From assembly GCA_963697205.1 (NCBI GenBank), contig CAVONB010000001.1, positions 111,685 through 175,684 of the forward strand: a DNA stretch of 64,000 nt. The letters run 5' to 3'. This DNA is from CAVONB01 sp963697205 (GTDB taxonomy: Bacteria > Pseudomonadota > Alphaproteobacteria > Rhizobiales > Hyphomicrobiaceae). The position numbers and the translations under genes were made by a program. A model generated the notes under the pieces. That model was not told the origin of the DNA, did no database searches, and worked only from the letters and a program-made list of their open reading frames with translations. Positions within the stretch are counted from its first letter, which is position 1. Each line of letters begins with the position of its first letter. Positions 37,892 to 48,309 of this stretch are shown piece after piece.

Positions 37892-38929
37892 TTAGCGTCC
37901 ACCGAGCCGGCTGAGCCTGGCCTCGATGCCGCCGGCGCCGAGGCGACGGGCGAGTTCGTACCACTTGCGCGCTTCCGCCGGATTGGCGTCGAGCCCCTGG
38001 ACACCCATGGCCGCAAGCTCGACGGGGTCGAACGTGGCGCCGAGCCTGACCGCTCCGTCGGCAAGTCCTGCATCCGCGGCGCGCTGGTAGAAACCGCGCG
38101 CGGCAGCGATGTTGCCGTTGCCCAGATGGCGATTTCCGGTTTCGACCATCTTTTCCGCGCGGGCGCGGTCCTGGGGCGCGAGTGCCGGGGCGGCGGGGGG
38201 GGCCGGGGCGGCGGGCGCGGGCACGCGATCGGCAGGCTTGGGCGGCGGGGCGAAGACGGGCGGCGTCCGCGAGGGGGCGGCGATCGGCGGTGGCGTGACG
38301 CGCGGCGGCGCGGGCGGGGCGGCCGGCGGCAATGCGGCCACTGCAGGTGCGGGCGGTGGTTGGGGCGGTGCTGGTGGCGGGGCTGGGGCGGCTGAGCCGC
38401 CGCCAGTGAGGCCCGCCGGCGGTGGACGTGGCGCGCGGGGCATCGCATCCAGGCCGGCGCGCTTTTCGCCCAGCACGTAGCTGGCGGCGACGACCAGCGT
38501 GGTGCGGGTCTCGGCGAGGACACTGCCCTCGAGACTGACGAGGCGCGCGTTGACGGTGGACGCGCCGGTGACTTCCTTGGGCACGCGGATGGTGAGCGTC
38601 GGCAGCGCTGCCAGGGGGACGGCCCAGATACCGGGCGAGATGCTGTGCCCTTCGTTCAGGACAGCCGCCTCGGGCAGGCCACGGATCTGCAAGTAGCTCT
38701 TGGGCGGGACACGGTCCGGTGGCGTCAACTGGATTGCGAGCGGCGATTCGACGTCGGTTTCGATCAGCACGCGGGCGGCGAGGCGCAGGGACACCTTCTG
38801 ATCACCGGCCTTTTGTGCGCGCGCCTCCGACAGGGTGGCCAACGCGGCGGCCAGGGCGAGGCAGGCGGCCAACGCGCCGGTGAGGATGCCGCGCTTCCAA
38901 GTCGACTTCCATGCTGGCGGCGTCACCAT
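37892..38929 (-). CDS. Secreted proline-rich protein with a Sel1-like repeat region
   Basis: 345 residues from the ATG at 38929. An N-terminal hydrophobic signal (ILTGALAACLALAAALATLSEARA) is followed by a beta-rich domain (VSLRLAARVLIETDVESPLAIQL...). A long proline/alanine linker occupies about residues 165-255. The C-terminal helical part (AAARGFYQRAADAGLADGAVRLG, ARKWYELARRLG) resembles Sel1/TPR repeats. It probably acts in the periplasm or at the envelope. It follows the TAXI binding-protein gene by 122 bases on the same strand, so an operon is likely. Confidence 0.8.
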   Translation of the reverse strand: MVTPPAWKSTWKRGILTGALAACLALAAALATLSEARAQKAGDQKVSLRLAARVLIETDVESPLAIQLTPPDRVPPKSYLQIRGLPEAAVLNEGHSISPGIWAVPLAALPTLTIRVPKEVTGASTVNARLVSLEGSVLAETRTTLVVAASYVLGEKRAGLDAMPRAPRPPPAGLTGGGSAAPAPPPAPPQPPPAPAVAALPPAAPPAPPRVTPPPIAAPSRTPPVFAPPPKPADRVPAPAAPAPPAAPALAPQDRARAEKMVETGNRHLGNGNIAAARGFYQRAADAGLADGAVRLGATFDPVELAAMGVQGLDANPAEARKWYELARRLGAGGIEARLSRLGGR

Positions 38930-39051
38930 GGCACGCCTGCCTTTTGCCCTGCTGGCTCTTGCATGCGGCGTCCTCCCCCTCCACCGGCGTCTCGCGGTGG
39001 CTGCAACGTCATCAGACCTCGCGCAGCGATCGTGCGTTGCGGTGCTGCTCC

Positions 39052-40263
39052 TCAGCGCTGTTGAGCGTTGGCCCATTCGAGGAACCGCTTGAACAGCTCC
39101 TCCTGCTTCTTGGGATCGTTGGGCGCGACGCGCGCAGCCTGGCGCCGGGCGAGTTCGCGGTCGATGCCGGACGGCGCGGCCGCCGCCGCTGGTGCGAGCT
39201 CTTTCAACTTTTCCTCGGCGACCCAATAGCGCGACCAGCCCGGCACCTTGGCCGCGAGATTGATGGTCTTCCAGCTCGGGTGATAGGGCTGCTGCTTGAA
39301 CTCGTCGAACTGCTCGAAGAACCGCTCGATGAAGCGGGAGACGCGGCGGAATCGGTCGGATGTCCGCGGCCAGTTGTAGACAGCGAGCACGGCCGGCACG
39401 GCGAGCGTATCGATTTGCTGGCCCGGCTTGACGATGTTGGGGTAGTCCTTCTCCGTCAGCACGCTCGGCACGTAATAGTCATCGAACTTCTCGAAGGGTA
39501 TCTCCAGGAAGTGGAAGCCCTGGTCGTTCTTGAAGTTCGTGAACAGGCTTGCCGGCTTGCCGCCATTGTTGACGATCGCGGCGATCTCGCCGGTCTTCAT
39601 CTTCTCGATGGCGATCGCGTTGTTGATGTAGACCGGCTCGACTGTGATGCCTAGGCGGCGGAATACGATCGGCGCGGTTGTCGAGGAACCCGCGCCCTTG
39701 GTGTGGAAGCCGACCTTCTTGCCTTCCAGGTCCTTCAGCGTCTTGTACTCGGGACGGGCCAGGATGTGGACTTCCGACACGTACATGCCGGTGACGTAGT
39801 TGATGCGCCGCTCGATGTTCGGGATCTTTTCGATCGTGCGGAAATGCTCAAACACGTCGGTCGCGGTGATGGCGATGTCGATGCCCTTCAGATAGAGCAG
39901 GTCGCGCACGTTTTCTGTCGCGCCGAGGGTGACGATGGGCAGGACGCGCAGCTCGCCGCGCTCATTGAGGTTGCGGGCGATCTCGGCGCCGATGCGCAGG
40001 TACGTGCCCTGCGGCAGTCCCGTGGCGAGACCCACCGTCCACTCATTGATGCGCTGGACGACATCGCCTTCGCCGCTGGCCGCGGCGGTTGGCGCCGGAC
40101 GGGGTCCGCGAGACTGGGCCAGCGACATCACCGAGGGCATCGCGGGCTGTTGAGAGACGACAGCCCCCATTTCCGCGCGCGCCGGCGTGGGCGGCGCCAG
40201 ACCCGTGAGGCCGACCGCGACTGCAATACTTGCAAGAACAGGCACAATCCCGAAGACACTCAT
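39052..40263 (-). CDS. TAXI-family TRAP transporter solute-binding protein
   Basis: 403 residues from the ATG at 40263, with a signal segment ending TPARA. The mature domain shows GLATGLPQGTYLRIGAEIARNLN, the TAXI-family opening, and GKKVGFHTKGAGSSTTAPIVFRRLGI, the conserved central motif. VPAVLAVYNWPRTSDRF fits the C-terminal lobe. TAXI proteins bind small carboxylates such as glutamate for a sodium-driven TRAP transporter, but no permease gene adjoins here. The alanine-rich, lysine-rich C-terminal extension is unusual for the family. The next gene downstream encodes a secreted Sel1-like protein. Confidence 0.88.
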   Translation of the reverse strand: MSVFGIVPVLASIAVAVGLTGLAPPTPARAEMGAVVSQQPAMPSVMSLAQSRGPRPAPTAAASGEGDVVQRINEWTVGLATGLPQGTYLRIGAEIARNLNERGELRVLPIVTLGATENVRDLLYLKGIDIAITATDVFEHFRTIEKIPNIERRINYVTGMYVSEVHILARPEYKTLKDLEGKKVGFHTKGAGSSTTAPIVFRRLGITVEPVYINNAIAIEKMKTGEIAAIVNNGGKPASLFTNFKNDQGFHFLEIPFEKFDDYYVPSVLTEKDYPNIVKPGQQIDTLAVPAVLAVYNWPRTSDRFRRVSRFIERFFEQFDEFKQQPYHPSWKTINLAAKVPGWSRYWVAEEKLKELAPAAAAAPSGIDRELARRQAARVAPNDPKKQEELFKRFLEWANAQQR

Positions 40264-40731
40264 GGCCACTCTGCCTCTCGATCCAGTCCGATCCACACAG
40301 GGCGCGCAACGGCGCCTCTCCCACGCGGCCAACGGCGCGCTGGCGCCCCGACCACGTGCTCTCAGACGGCTTGGCGACTGTCGGTCCGGCTGTGCCGAAA
40401 GGTGCCGAGGATGCACGGGTGCGTGCCTCCACGGCCGGCCTCGTCAGCCCAGCCTGCCTCTGTTCGCGCGAAGGCACCCCCGACGGCACCTGCCGGCCGT
40501 TTTCGCCCGACGACAGTGCAGCGCACGCCGCCCGGGCAACCCCGCTCCAAGGGTCGACGCGGGTAGCGGGCAAGAATGTGGCGGGAAATGTGTCATTTTG
40601 TGATCATTTCACGCCCGTCGCAAGGTATCCGGCTCATTGGGCAGAACGAATGTCGCCGGGAATTAGTCCCATGCGCGGGCGCACGCCCCCTCGAAACGGG
40701 CCGGGTCCAGGGTGCGTTGCCCGTGTGCGGC
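40264..40731. other. Intergenic region
   Basis: 468 bases between the TAXI gene start and the end of moeA. Open frames here are antisense-like and do not look real. No hairpin or repeat was recognised. The stretch after 40570 is locally AT-richer and may hold the promoter of the leftward TAXI gene. Confidence 0.4.
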
Positions 40732-42012
40732 TCAGCGCAAGATGCCGAATTCCGAATAGGGAATGAACGCCAGCGTGTCGCCCGGCTTCACGCTCTCGAC
40801 GTCCTCGCCGACCTCGATCAGGCCGTCGGAAATCCGCAAACCCGAAATCAGTCCGGACCCGTCGCGGGCGAACTTCTCGGCGCGCAGGCCGCCTGCGTCG
40901 TGCAGGAGGCTTGCGCGCCAGAACTCGCGCCGTCCGGTCTTGCGCGACGGCTGGGCGAAGCCGGATGGCACGGGATAGCGGGTCGGCTCGCGCCAGGGCG
41001 CGCCACCAAGGCGGCGCAACACCGGGAATGCGTACATGAGGAAGCAGACGAAGACGGCGACGGGATTGCCGGGCAACCCGAGCACGACGGTGTCGCCGAT
41101 CTGGCCGAAGGACATCGGCCGGCCGGGCTTGATGGCGAGTTGCCAAAGGTGGCGCCGGCCGATCGCGTCGATCGCGGTGACCATGTGATCCTCCTCGCCG
41201 CGGCTGGCGCCGCCGGTGGTCAGGATCACGTCGAAGCGGGTGGCGGCGTCGGTCAGGCGGCGGCGCACCTCGTCGGCATCGTCGGGCCAGACGCCGAGAT
41301 CTGCGACGTCGGCACCGGCTGCGTGCGCAAGTGCCTGAAGCATCGGGGCGTTCGCGTCGTAGACCTGTCCGAGTGAAAGCGGGCCCGAGCCAGGGCGGAT
41401 CACCTCGTCGCCGGTGGAGACGATTGCGGCGCGGACGCGGCGGCAACAGCGCACGTCGGCCAGGCCGATGGACGCCAATGCGGCCAGATCCTGCGGCCGC
41501 AGCGTGTCTCCGGCTTCCAGGAGGCGATCGCCGGTGGCGACATCCTCGCCGCTGCGCCGGACGTTGGCGTTCGGCTTCACGCCGGGAGGGATCGTGACGT
41601 GCGGGCCGGTCGGCCGGTCGATCAGGTCGACGTCTTCCTGCATCACGACAGCGTCGCATCCCTCGGGCAGCACGGCGCCGGTGAAGATGCGCACGGCGGT
41701 GCCCGGCTCGGCGCGCTCGGCCAAAGCATGGCCGGCCGCGGCGCGGCCCAGGACCGGCAGGGTGGCGCCGTTCTGGCGATCGTAGGTGGCGGCCGAGAAG
41801 GCATAGCCGTCGACGGCGGCGTTGGTGTGCAGGGGTACGGGATGGCGGGCGACGGCCGGTGCCGCCAGGATGCGACCTGCGGCCTGGGACAACGCGACGT
41901 CCTCGTCGCCGACAACTGTGGCGATGCGCGCTGACAGCAAGGCGATCGCCTCGTCGTGACGCAGGCGGTCCCGGTCGTGCAGGAAGCAGTCGTCGAGGAG
42001 TTTGCGGGTCAT
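40732..42012 (-). CDS. moeA: Molybdopterin molybdenumtransferase
   Basis: 426 residues from the ATG at 42012. MoeA inserts molybdate into adenylylated molybdopterin in molybdenum cofactor synthesis. The domain order is normal: AVDGYAFSAATYD, the IFTGAVLPEGCDAVVMQED block, the MoCF-biosynthesis domain with STGDEVIRPG, ILTTGGASRGEEDH and LAIKPGRPMSFGQ, then GLPGNPVAVFVCF and a C-terminal beta-barrel. All expected conserved residues are visible. It stands alone; other moa/mob genes are not in the window, although a substrate molybdoenzyme must exist elsewhere. Confidence 0.95.
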   Translation of the reverse strand: MTRKLLDDCFLHDRDRLRHDEAIALLSARIATVVGDEDVALSQAAGRILAAPAVARHPVPLHTNAAVDGYAFSAATYDRQNGATLPVLGRAAAGHALAERAEPGTAVRIFTGAVLPEGCDAVVMQEDVDLIDRPTGPHVTIPPGVKPNANVRRSGEDVATGDRLLEAGDTLRPQDLAALASIGLADVRCCRRVRAAIVSTGDEVIRPGSGPLSLGQVYDANAPMLQALAHAAGADVADLGVWPDDADEVRRRLTDAATRFDVILTTGGASRGEEDHMVTAIDAIGRRHLWQLAIKPGRPMSFGQIGDTVVLGLPGNPVAVFVCFLMYAFPVLRRLGGAPWREPTRYPVPSGFAQPSRKTGRREFWRASLLHDAGGLRAEKFARDGSGLISGLRISDGLIEVGEDVESVKPGDTLAFIPYSEFGILR

Positions 42013-43008
42013 GCCGGGTCCGGTCTCAGTCGGCGTATCGGCGGCCACGCATGCAAGTGCCGCGGGTGCCACGGGGCGCCGGTAGGTGTCGCAGCCGCCG
42101 TCATGCTAGTTGCAGCGCCGGGCCGTGTGAAGTTGCTGTGCGTCTGGTCGAGCGGCTTTGGGGCGCGGTTGGGCCGCGGGCCAAGGTCGCTGCAGGGGCG
42201 TTCTGGGGGCGGGACCCGGGAGGCTGGGAGGTGCGATCAGGGTTCACGTGCCTCCGACTTGCGTCGAACCCCTTTTGTTGGTTTCGCGCTCGTCTTTTTC
42301 GGCCGGCGCGCGCGCAGCCTGGTCGGTAGGCGTTGGCCGGTCGGCGAAAAGGCCAGGAAATGACCAGCTCCGTGCAACGATGCCGGCGTGCTGGGAAGCG
42401 GATATCGGCGTGCCGTCGGGCGGCCAAGTCGCATGGATCGGCATTGATCGGCGCGGCGGCCAGCGCAACCACAGCCCACGATGCGCCGGCGCAATGGCTC
42501 AACGCCCTTCGCGGGTGCTCATCGCGACATCAGGAGACAGATTGGATGGCTACATCGTATGCATCAGCATGAAGATGCCAATGCCAATTGCCGGACCCAA
42601 CAGAGTGCCTAACAACGCCATCACGATTGGCTTTGTAATCATTACACGACCCCGCAACAACTTACCGCACTCCAATGTCAAGACCGCCCACAGCCGCGAC
42701 ATTGGACCGTCAAGAAAGCCCCCTAAACGTTCTTGACAGTATGCCAACTATACACTTTTTGGCGCTCTCGCGCACGCGCTAACGCGTTCGGAGCAGCGAC
42801 TCGTTTCGCAGTTGCAGCACAGCAGGCCAACACTTTCGGCAATTCATAGCCGACCGGGCGCCTGCGAACTTTTTCCTTTTATGTCAGAAAATTATCGGTT
42901 CGAACCTGATCCCGGCCGGCGGAATTGAACAATTTTCAGGCAACGCCTGCCGGACGCAGAGCAAACTTCTCACTGCGCGTGTGGCATAATCGTCACGTGA
43001 TTTGTTGG
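42013..43008. other. Long intergenic region with one doubtful small ORF
   Basis: Nearly 1 kb without a convincing gene. A 65-codon frame on the minus strand (42550-42747) contains ITKPIVMALLGTLLGPAIGIGIFMLM, a plausible membrane span, and could be a small membrane peptide, but it has weak support. Base composition falls between about 42540 and 42910, suggesting a promoter or foreign segment. No repeat or RNA structure was recognised. Confidence 0.4.
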
Positions 43009-46000
43009 CTATTTGAGATCGAACAGTCGCAGTTGGCTTTCGTCCTGACCCTTGGTCTCGAAGGCCAATTGCTCGATGCGATCGAACGGCACCTGCTCGG
43101 CGCTGATCAGCGAGCGCTGCGCCTTCATCGGGCGGACCAGTCCTTCCTGGACGAGGTGGAATTCGCCGACCGTCTGGCCGGGCAGAACGGCGGCCGGATC
43201 GAGGCCGCTTTCGCTCTGGAAGGCGGCCTTGAGCTTGCGCAGCGCGGTATCCTCGCGGACGCGGCCGATGAACCAGGACGTGATCTGGTCGCGCGACTTG
43301 TAGTCGAGGTCGCCCGGCGACTGGGTCGCCAGCATCAGGCCGAGGCCGGCCGAACGGGCGCGCTTCAGGAGGCTCTGCAGCGGCTCGGCGGTCGCCGGCT
43401 TGGCGTTGGCGGGAATGTAGAGGTCGGCCTCGTCGAACATGACGACGGCCTGCAGTTCGTCGTTCGGGTTGCGCTGGCAGAAGCGCAGCGCTTCGGACAG
43501 GAACTGCGACGACCCAGAACAGGATGTTCTCGTTGTCGCCGAGGAAGCCGGTGTAGATGATCGAAAGCCGCGTGCGGCCGTCGCGGGCGAACGGGCCGAG
43601 GCCGAGCAGCGATTCCATGCGCAGGCTTTCGCCGCCGCCCTCGAACAGCGCGGCAGTTGCGGTGCCGCAGGCTGTCGAGCTGGGCGACGAGATCGCGGCG
43701 GATCTTGCCGGACGGGTCCATGCGCTGCGTCAGATCGGTCAGCTCGGGATCCTCGTCCTCGAGCAGGTAGATCAGATCGCCGAGCGTGACTTCCGTGCTC
43801 GAGCGGCTGCCGAGGATCTTCAAGCGCGACCGACAGCGTGCCGGACTGCTTCTGGTGCGTCGCCGAGTTCTTCAGGTGCAGCATGTCGCCGAGCGCGGCC
43901 GACGACAGGTTGGCCAGCAGCTGCTGCTCGTGCTCGGGCAGTTCGCTGATGCCGTTCGGCAGCAGCGTGATCGAGATCGGCCGGCCCGAGGCGCGTCCGG
44001 GCGTGTAGACGGCGACGTCGATCGCGTCGGCGAGCTTCTCGCGGTCGCCGTGGCGGTCGGCGATGCTCGTCGTCGGTCGGCGCGCCAGACGTCGGGGTTG
44101 GCGTAGGTGCACAGGTCGCCCTTGCGGTCGATCAGGACGGCGGGAATGCCGCGCAGCAGCAGCTGCTCGATGATGCGACAGGGCGAGGGTCGTCTTACCC
44201 GAGCCCGAGCCGCCGAGCACTGCCGCATGGCGCTTCAGGACGCTCTTGTTGAGCGTGACCGGCTGCTGCGGCCGCTCGATCTCGCGGCCGGCGAGGATGC
44301 TGGTGTCGTCGTCGCCGTTCTCGTCGAGAATGACGGAGAGCGGCAGGTCGTCGTCGTTTGCCGGCAGCGGCTTCGGCAGGACCGCGCGTGTGCCCCAACC
44401 GGTCCAGTCGGCCCAGGGCGCGCCGGACGGCGACGGCGGCGGCGCGGCCGTCGGCCATCGGCACATCGGCGGTATCGGCGGGGGCCTCGCCGCCATCGCC
44501 AGCCGGGCGTGCCAGCGGGCGTCACTGAGGCCGGCGGCTGCGCAGGCGTCCATCGCCAAGCGGGCTCGGCAGCGTGCGCCCGAGCAGGTCGAGCCGCAGG
44601 AGCTGGATGACCGAGATCAAGGCCCGACAGCAGCTTGGCTTCTCGAACCACTGTGCGAAGCCCGGATCGTTGCGGTGATGCGCGTGGAACTCGCGCACCG
44701 TCATCATCCGCTCCCACTCGGGGATCGGCACCAGGACGGAGCGGCCGCCGGCGTCGCGGAACTTGCGGAAGGCCTGCGCGGTCTGGTTCTTCTTGTTGGG
44801 CGGGAAGTCGGACGCGCGCAGCATGAAGCAGGTCTTGCCCGCCCATGAATGCGAGCGACGCGTGTCGAGCTGGCGCTTCAGGCCGCCGCCCTGGGTCGGC
44901 CGGTTGCACAGGAAGACGCGCGCTTCGGACGCAAAGCCCGAGGATGGCGCAGCGCGATGTCGATGGCCGGCAGGTCGTCGCCGAGCTCGCGCCGCTCGGC
45001 CTTCGAGATTGATCGTGCCGCCCCATTCGGCGGCGGCGAGGTTGACGGCGGCGAGCAGGGTTGCCAGCAGCTCGTCGTCGTCGGAGGGCATCTCGGCCTC
45101 GGAGGCGGTGGAGAAGCGGTCCCACATCTCGCGGTAGTCGAAGCTGATCGGTGGTGGGCGACGGCTCGCGGTCGCGGGCTCGCCGGCAAACCCGAGCGCC
45201 TGCGGCGAGCGCGAGCGACCCGCAATCGAAGCGACATGCCGTCGGCATCGGCAGCGTTCGGCGTTCCTCGATTTCGCCGGCTTCCATGGCGCGCAAGCGG
45301 CTGCTGGGCGTGCTCGAGCAGACGGCGTGTCGACAGCCCGCCGAATTCCTCGAAGAACTGAGGGCCGAAGAAGGCCGTCGGGATCGGGGAAACTCGCGCC
45401 GCCGCTCCTGAGCGAGGCTTCGTGCTCGAGGCGCTTGGCGATGATCAGCGCGGGCTTCCTCGGCGTGCGCTCTCGAGCAGCGCGACGGGGCCGGCTTTCT
45501 CGATGCGGTCGATGTAGGACTGTGCAAGCACGCCGCGGACCTGTCCGTAGAAGTCGTCGAGGCACGGAGATGATGACGATGGCGCTCGGGACGCGGTTGG
45601 CGATCTGGATCAGGTCGCGCACGGCCTTCTGGAAGCGCTCCTCGGCATCGTCGAAGAAGCGCAGGTCCTCGACCTGGTCGATGCAGAAGACCAGGGCGGC
45701 GCGGTCGACGGTCCACATAAGACGACCGAGCGCTTCGATGATCTCGAAGGCGCGCCCGTCGCCGGCGTTGGGATCGAGCGCTGCGACGGCGTCATGGGCG
45801 AGACCGGTCAGCGGGCGCCCGTACAGATATTGCCGGACGCGCTGGTCGATGCGCGGATCGCAGCGCTGCAGGTAGAGCAGCGCGCGCACGATGTTGATGT
45901 CGAGTTCCTCGCCAACGAACTTCGGGCTGGCGACGATCTCGTCGGCCAGGCGCAGGACGAGCGCGGCCAACGTCGGTCGTCGAGGCTCGCCTCGCGCAGC

Positions 46001-46464
46001 TCTTCAAGGTCGGCGGGCGCAAGGACGGCAGCATCCGCGACCAAGTGATCGGCGAGGCGGCGCAACGCGCTCTCGCCGCCGTCGTCAGGATCGTAGGGCT
46101 TCTCGAGCGAGTGGATCAGACGGCGCAGGAAGTAGTCGGCGTAGTTGGCGACGTCCGGCGTCATCTGCGCATAGCCGAAATAGGCGCGTCCCTGGCGGTG
46201 CGCCTCGGTCCGCAGCGCGCGCATGAGGTGCGTCTTGCCGGCGCCGGACTGGCCGTGAAACAGCAGGATGCGTGCCTGGACGGGGCCGGCGTTCTCGGCC
46301 GTCAGGGCGTCGAGCAGGTCGGAGAACTTGCGCCGCGCCTTGGCGTGGACTTCCTGCACATCGACGGGATCGGCCCGCCAGATGTCGTCCTCCCACGTGA
46401 TCGAGTGCTCGAATGCTGAAGCATAGGCATCGAGCGCGGTCTTCGAGTTGACGTCCTGTTGCAT
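43009..46464 (-). pseudogene. Very large dual ATPase (STAND/KAP-like plus HerA-like domains), heavily frameshifted
   Basis: Starts at ATG 46464 and ends at TAG 43009, about 1150 residues. The N-terminal ATPase has Walker A HGQSGAGKTHL, a Walker-B-like ALVFCIDQVEDL and a sensor-like SAIVIIS. The C-terminal domain has Walker A GGSGSGKTTL, AVLIDRKGDL, Walker B AVVMFDEADLYIP, LMLATQSPGDLD and a possible arginine finger in WFIGRVRED, as in HerA/DUF87 DNA translocases. About ten or more frame changes are needed, among them near 45980, 45565, 45473, 45390, 44990, 44940, 44530, 44180, 43820, 43670 and 43515, yet coherent peptide continues through all. The junction near 44530 reads on without a stop or start, so a single fused protein is favoured over two genes. 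It follows a winged-helix-like protein by 161 bases. Role unknown; DNA-dependent defence or chromosome processing is an inference. Confidence 0.7.
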
Positions 46465-46625
46465 AAATCCACGGTCCTCGGACGCTCACACTGTGTTGTC
46501 ATTTTCGAGCGACGCCCTCTTGGCGCCGCTCACTTCAGCGCCGGTGATGACGCCTGCTCCGCTCCGCAGTACGGCCACGCACGCCGACGGCCAAACGCGG
46601 CCGGGCAGGCGTGACCAGATCGGTG

Positions 46626-47804
46626 TCATTCCTCGACGCGCACGAAGTGCCAGATGGTGTTCTTGTAGGAGACGGCCGACGCCTGGAATTCCTTGAGCTG
46701 GCGCTTGTCCTTCAGGTCCGCGTTGGCCAGTACGACGTGGCCGGCCCTGTGTGCCTCCGCCAGCATGCACTTGAACTCGATTTCACTCAGTCGCCACTGG
46801 GGATGCGTCTCGCTGATCGTCTCCCAGACGTGGCTGATGAACGCCTTGCGATTGCCCGCCCAGCCGTCCGCTCGTGTGCGGGCGGCATCGATCACGCGGG
46901 CGGCAAATCCCTTCAGATCCGGCCGGGCCGAAGCGGCGTCGTTGGCTGCGTGCGGCCCGGGGAGGGCGAAGCCCTCATCGGGAGGTGCGATGCCGGCTAT
47001 CTCGGCGGTGGCGTGATGGCTGGCCGGGCGCACGGCCTGCCAGGTTGCGCCGGCAGCGAGACGACCGCTGACGTAGCGGCGCAGTACGCCGAGCTTCAAG
47101 GCGTCGATGTCACTGGATTCGACGCCCGCCTGCTCGGCGGCCAGTGCTGCGACCAGGCGGCTGTCGGTTCCGAAATCGCGCGGCGCGCGCGACAGTTGAC
47201 CGGCGAGCAGACGGGCCGCCTTGGCGGGTAGCCCCTTGCCTGAGCCCAACCCGCCCTTCACCGTGTTGCCGAAGGCGCGCTCCAGCGCGGCCATGGCGAG
47301 CGCGACCCTGACACGCGAGGGCGACAGCGGCGGCTTCAGTTTCAGGTCGAAAGCCTGAACCAGGACCAGGGCGCGAATTCCGTCGGGAGAGGCGAGTGCC
47401 TTGTAGCGGTTGGCCGGCTGCCCGACCATGCCAAGTGCGGCGCCGAGCAGACGCACGTCGCGAACGTCGCTCCAGGCCAGCCCGTCTCCCTTGCGCGGGC
47501 CGAGCAGTGCCGACATCTCGGCCAGCCCATTGTCGCTAGGAAAGAAGCGGGCCTTGAACTCGCGCACCGATCCTTCCATCACGAGGCCGGCCAACGTCAG
47601 TTCGACCTGCGCGCGCGCGCCGGTGGCGTCGAAGCGTGGCGCCAGCAGTGGGGCGAGGTCGCGAATGATCTCGGACTTGCTGGCGCCGCCAGCCGAGGAG
47701 GCGCGCGCGAGAACCAGTTGGCCGAGGATCGGCCGCTGTGTGGGATCACGTTCGGAGCCGATTGACAGCGGAATCGAGCCGGCGGTCGTCGAATGGGCTG
47801 TCAT
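46626..47804 (-). CDS. Winged-helix-like protein, partner of the dual ATPase
   Basis: 392 residues, intact. The N-terminal 90 residues (SKSEIIRDLAPLLAPRFDATGARAQVELTLAGLVMEGSV) look like a winged helix. The C-terminal 100 residues (NRKAFISHVWETISETHP, then LSEIEFKCMLAEAHRAGHVVLANADL and a final IWHFVRV strand) look like a second winged helix with a beta hairpin. The middle is helical and alanine-rich. No catalytic motif is seen and the family is not recognised. It is the first gene of a two-gene set with the large ATPase, both leftward; the 505-base gap before it should hold the promoter. A DNA-binding or adaptor role is inferred from fold only. Confidence 0.75.
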   Translation of the reverse strand: MTAHSTTAGSIPLSIGSERDPTQRPILGQLVLARASSAGGASKSEIIRDLAPLLAPRFDATGARAQVELTLAGLVMEGSVREFKARFFPSDNGLAEMSALLGPRKGDGLAWSDVRDVRLLGAALGMVGQPANRYKALASPDGIRALVLVQAFDLKLKPPLSPSRVRVALAMAALERAFGNTVKGGLGSGKGLPAKAARLLAGQLSRAPRDFGTDSRLVAALAAEQAGVESSDIDALKLGVLRRYVSGRLAAGATWQAVRPASHHATAEIAGIAPPDEGFALPGPHAANDAASARPDLKGFAARVIDAARTRADGWAGNRKAFISHVWETISETHPQWRLSEIEFKCMLAEAHRAGHVVLANADLKDKRQLKEFQASAVSYKNTIWHFVRVEE

Positions 47805-48309
47805 CGTTCGCTTCGCCTTCGCTTCGCAACGGCGTCAGCGCTCGAGACCGGCTCAGAGCCGGGATGCGCGTTGCCGCTGGTTGACGGTCGGATGGACGCG
47901 CGAATCACCGAATCGACCAGAGGTATTGTGAGCAAGTTAACGCGGCGGGGAAAGGGCGAACTGCCGATGTTCGACAGGCACGACCGTCCGTCCCCGTTCC
48001 GCCGCGACCGGGCCAAATTGACGACAACTTCTTGAGGTGGACTGGTTGCCGGATCCAAGCGACGCAAACCGATGAGCGGAACGATAGGCCTTGGCGCAGC
48101 AGCCGAACGCCTCGCCCCCTCGATCCGGTGGCTGATCGCGGCGATCCGCGGGCAGGGGGCTGGCCCGAACTCCAGTCTTCCAGATCTTCGGTTTCGAGGG
48201 CGGCCAGAACGGTGCAATCGTCCGTCTCGCGTTAGCTTTAACGTCGAGTTAACGGGTGAGTGCGATGCTTCGATGTCGTTACCGCGCCAGTCGGCGGGAG
48301 TTGTCGAGT
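47805..48309. other. Divergent intergenic region
   Basis: 505 bases between the leftward winged-helix gene and the rightward CAP gene. The track 47920-48050 is locally AT-richer (GTGAGCAAGTTAACG, TTGACGACAACTTC) and may carry promoters. No repeat, tRNA or convincing ORF was found. Confidence 0.4.

Noticed and set aside
42550..42747. 65-codon small membrane peptide gene
   Set aside because: Hydrophobic stretch but no clear ribosome site and no support for the first half; mentioned only in the intergenic entry.
44522..45970. Two independent ATPase genes instead of one
   Set aside because: The peptide runs across 44530 without a stop, start or ribosome site when one base is shifted, so one fused gene is preferred, at moderate certainty.
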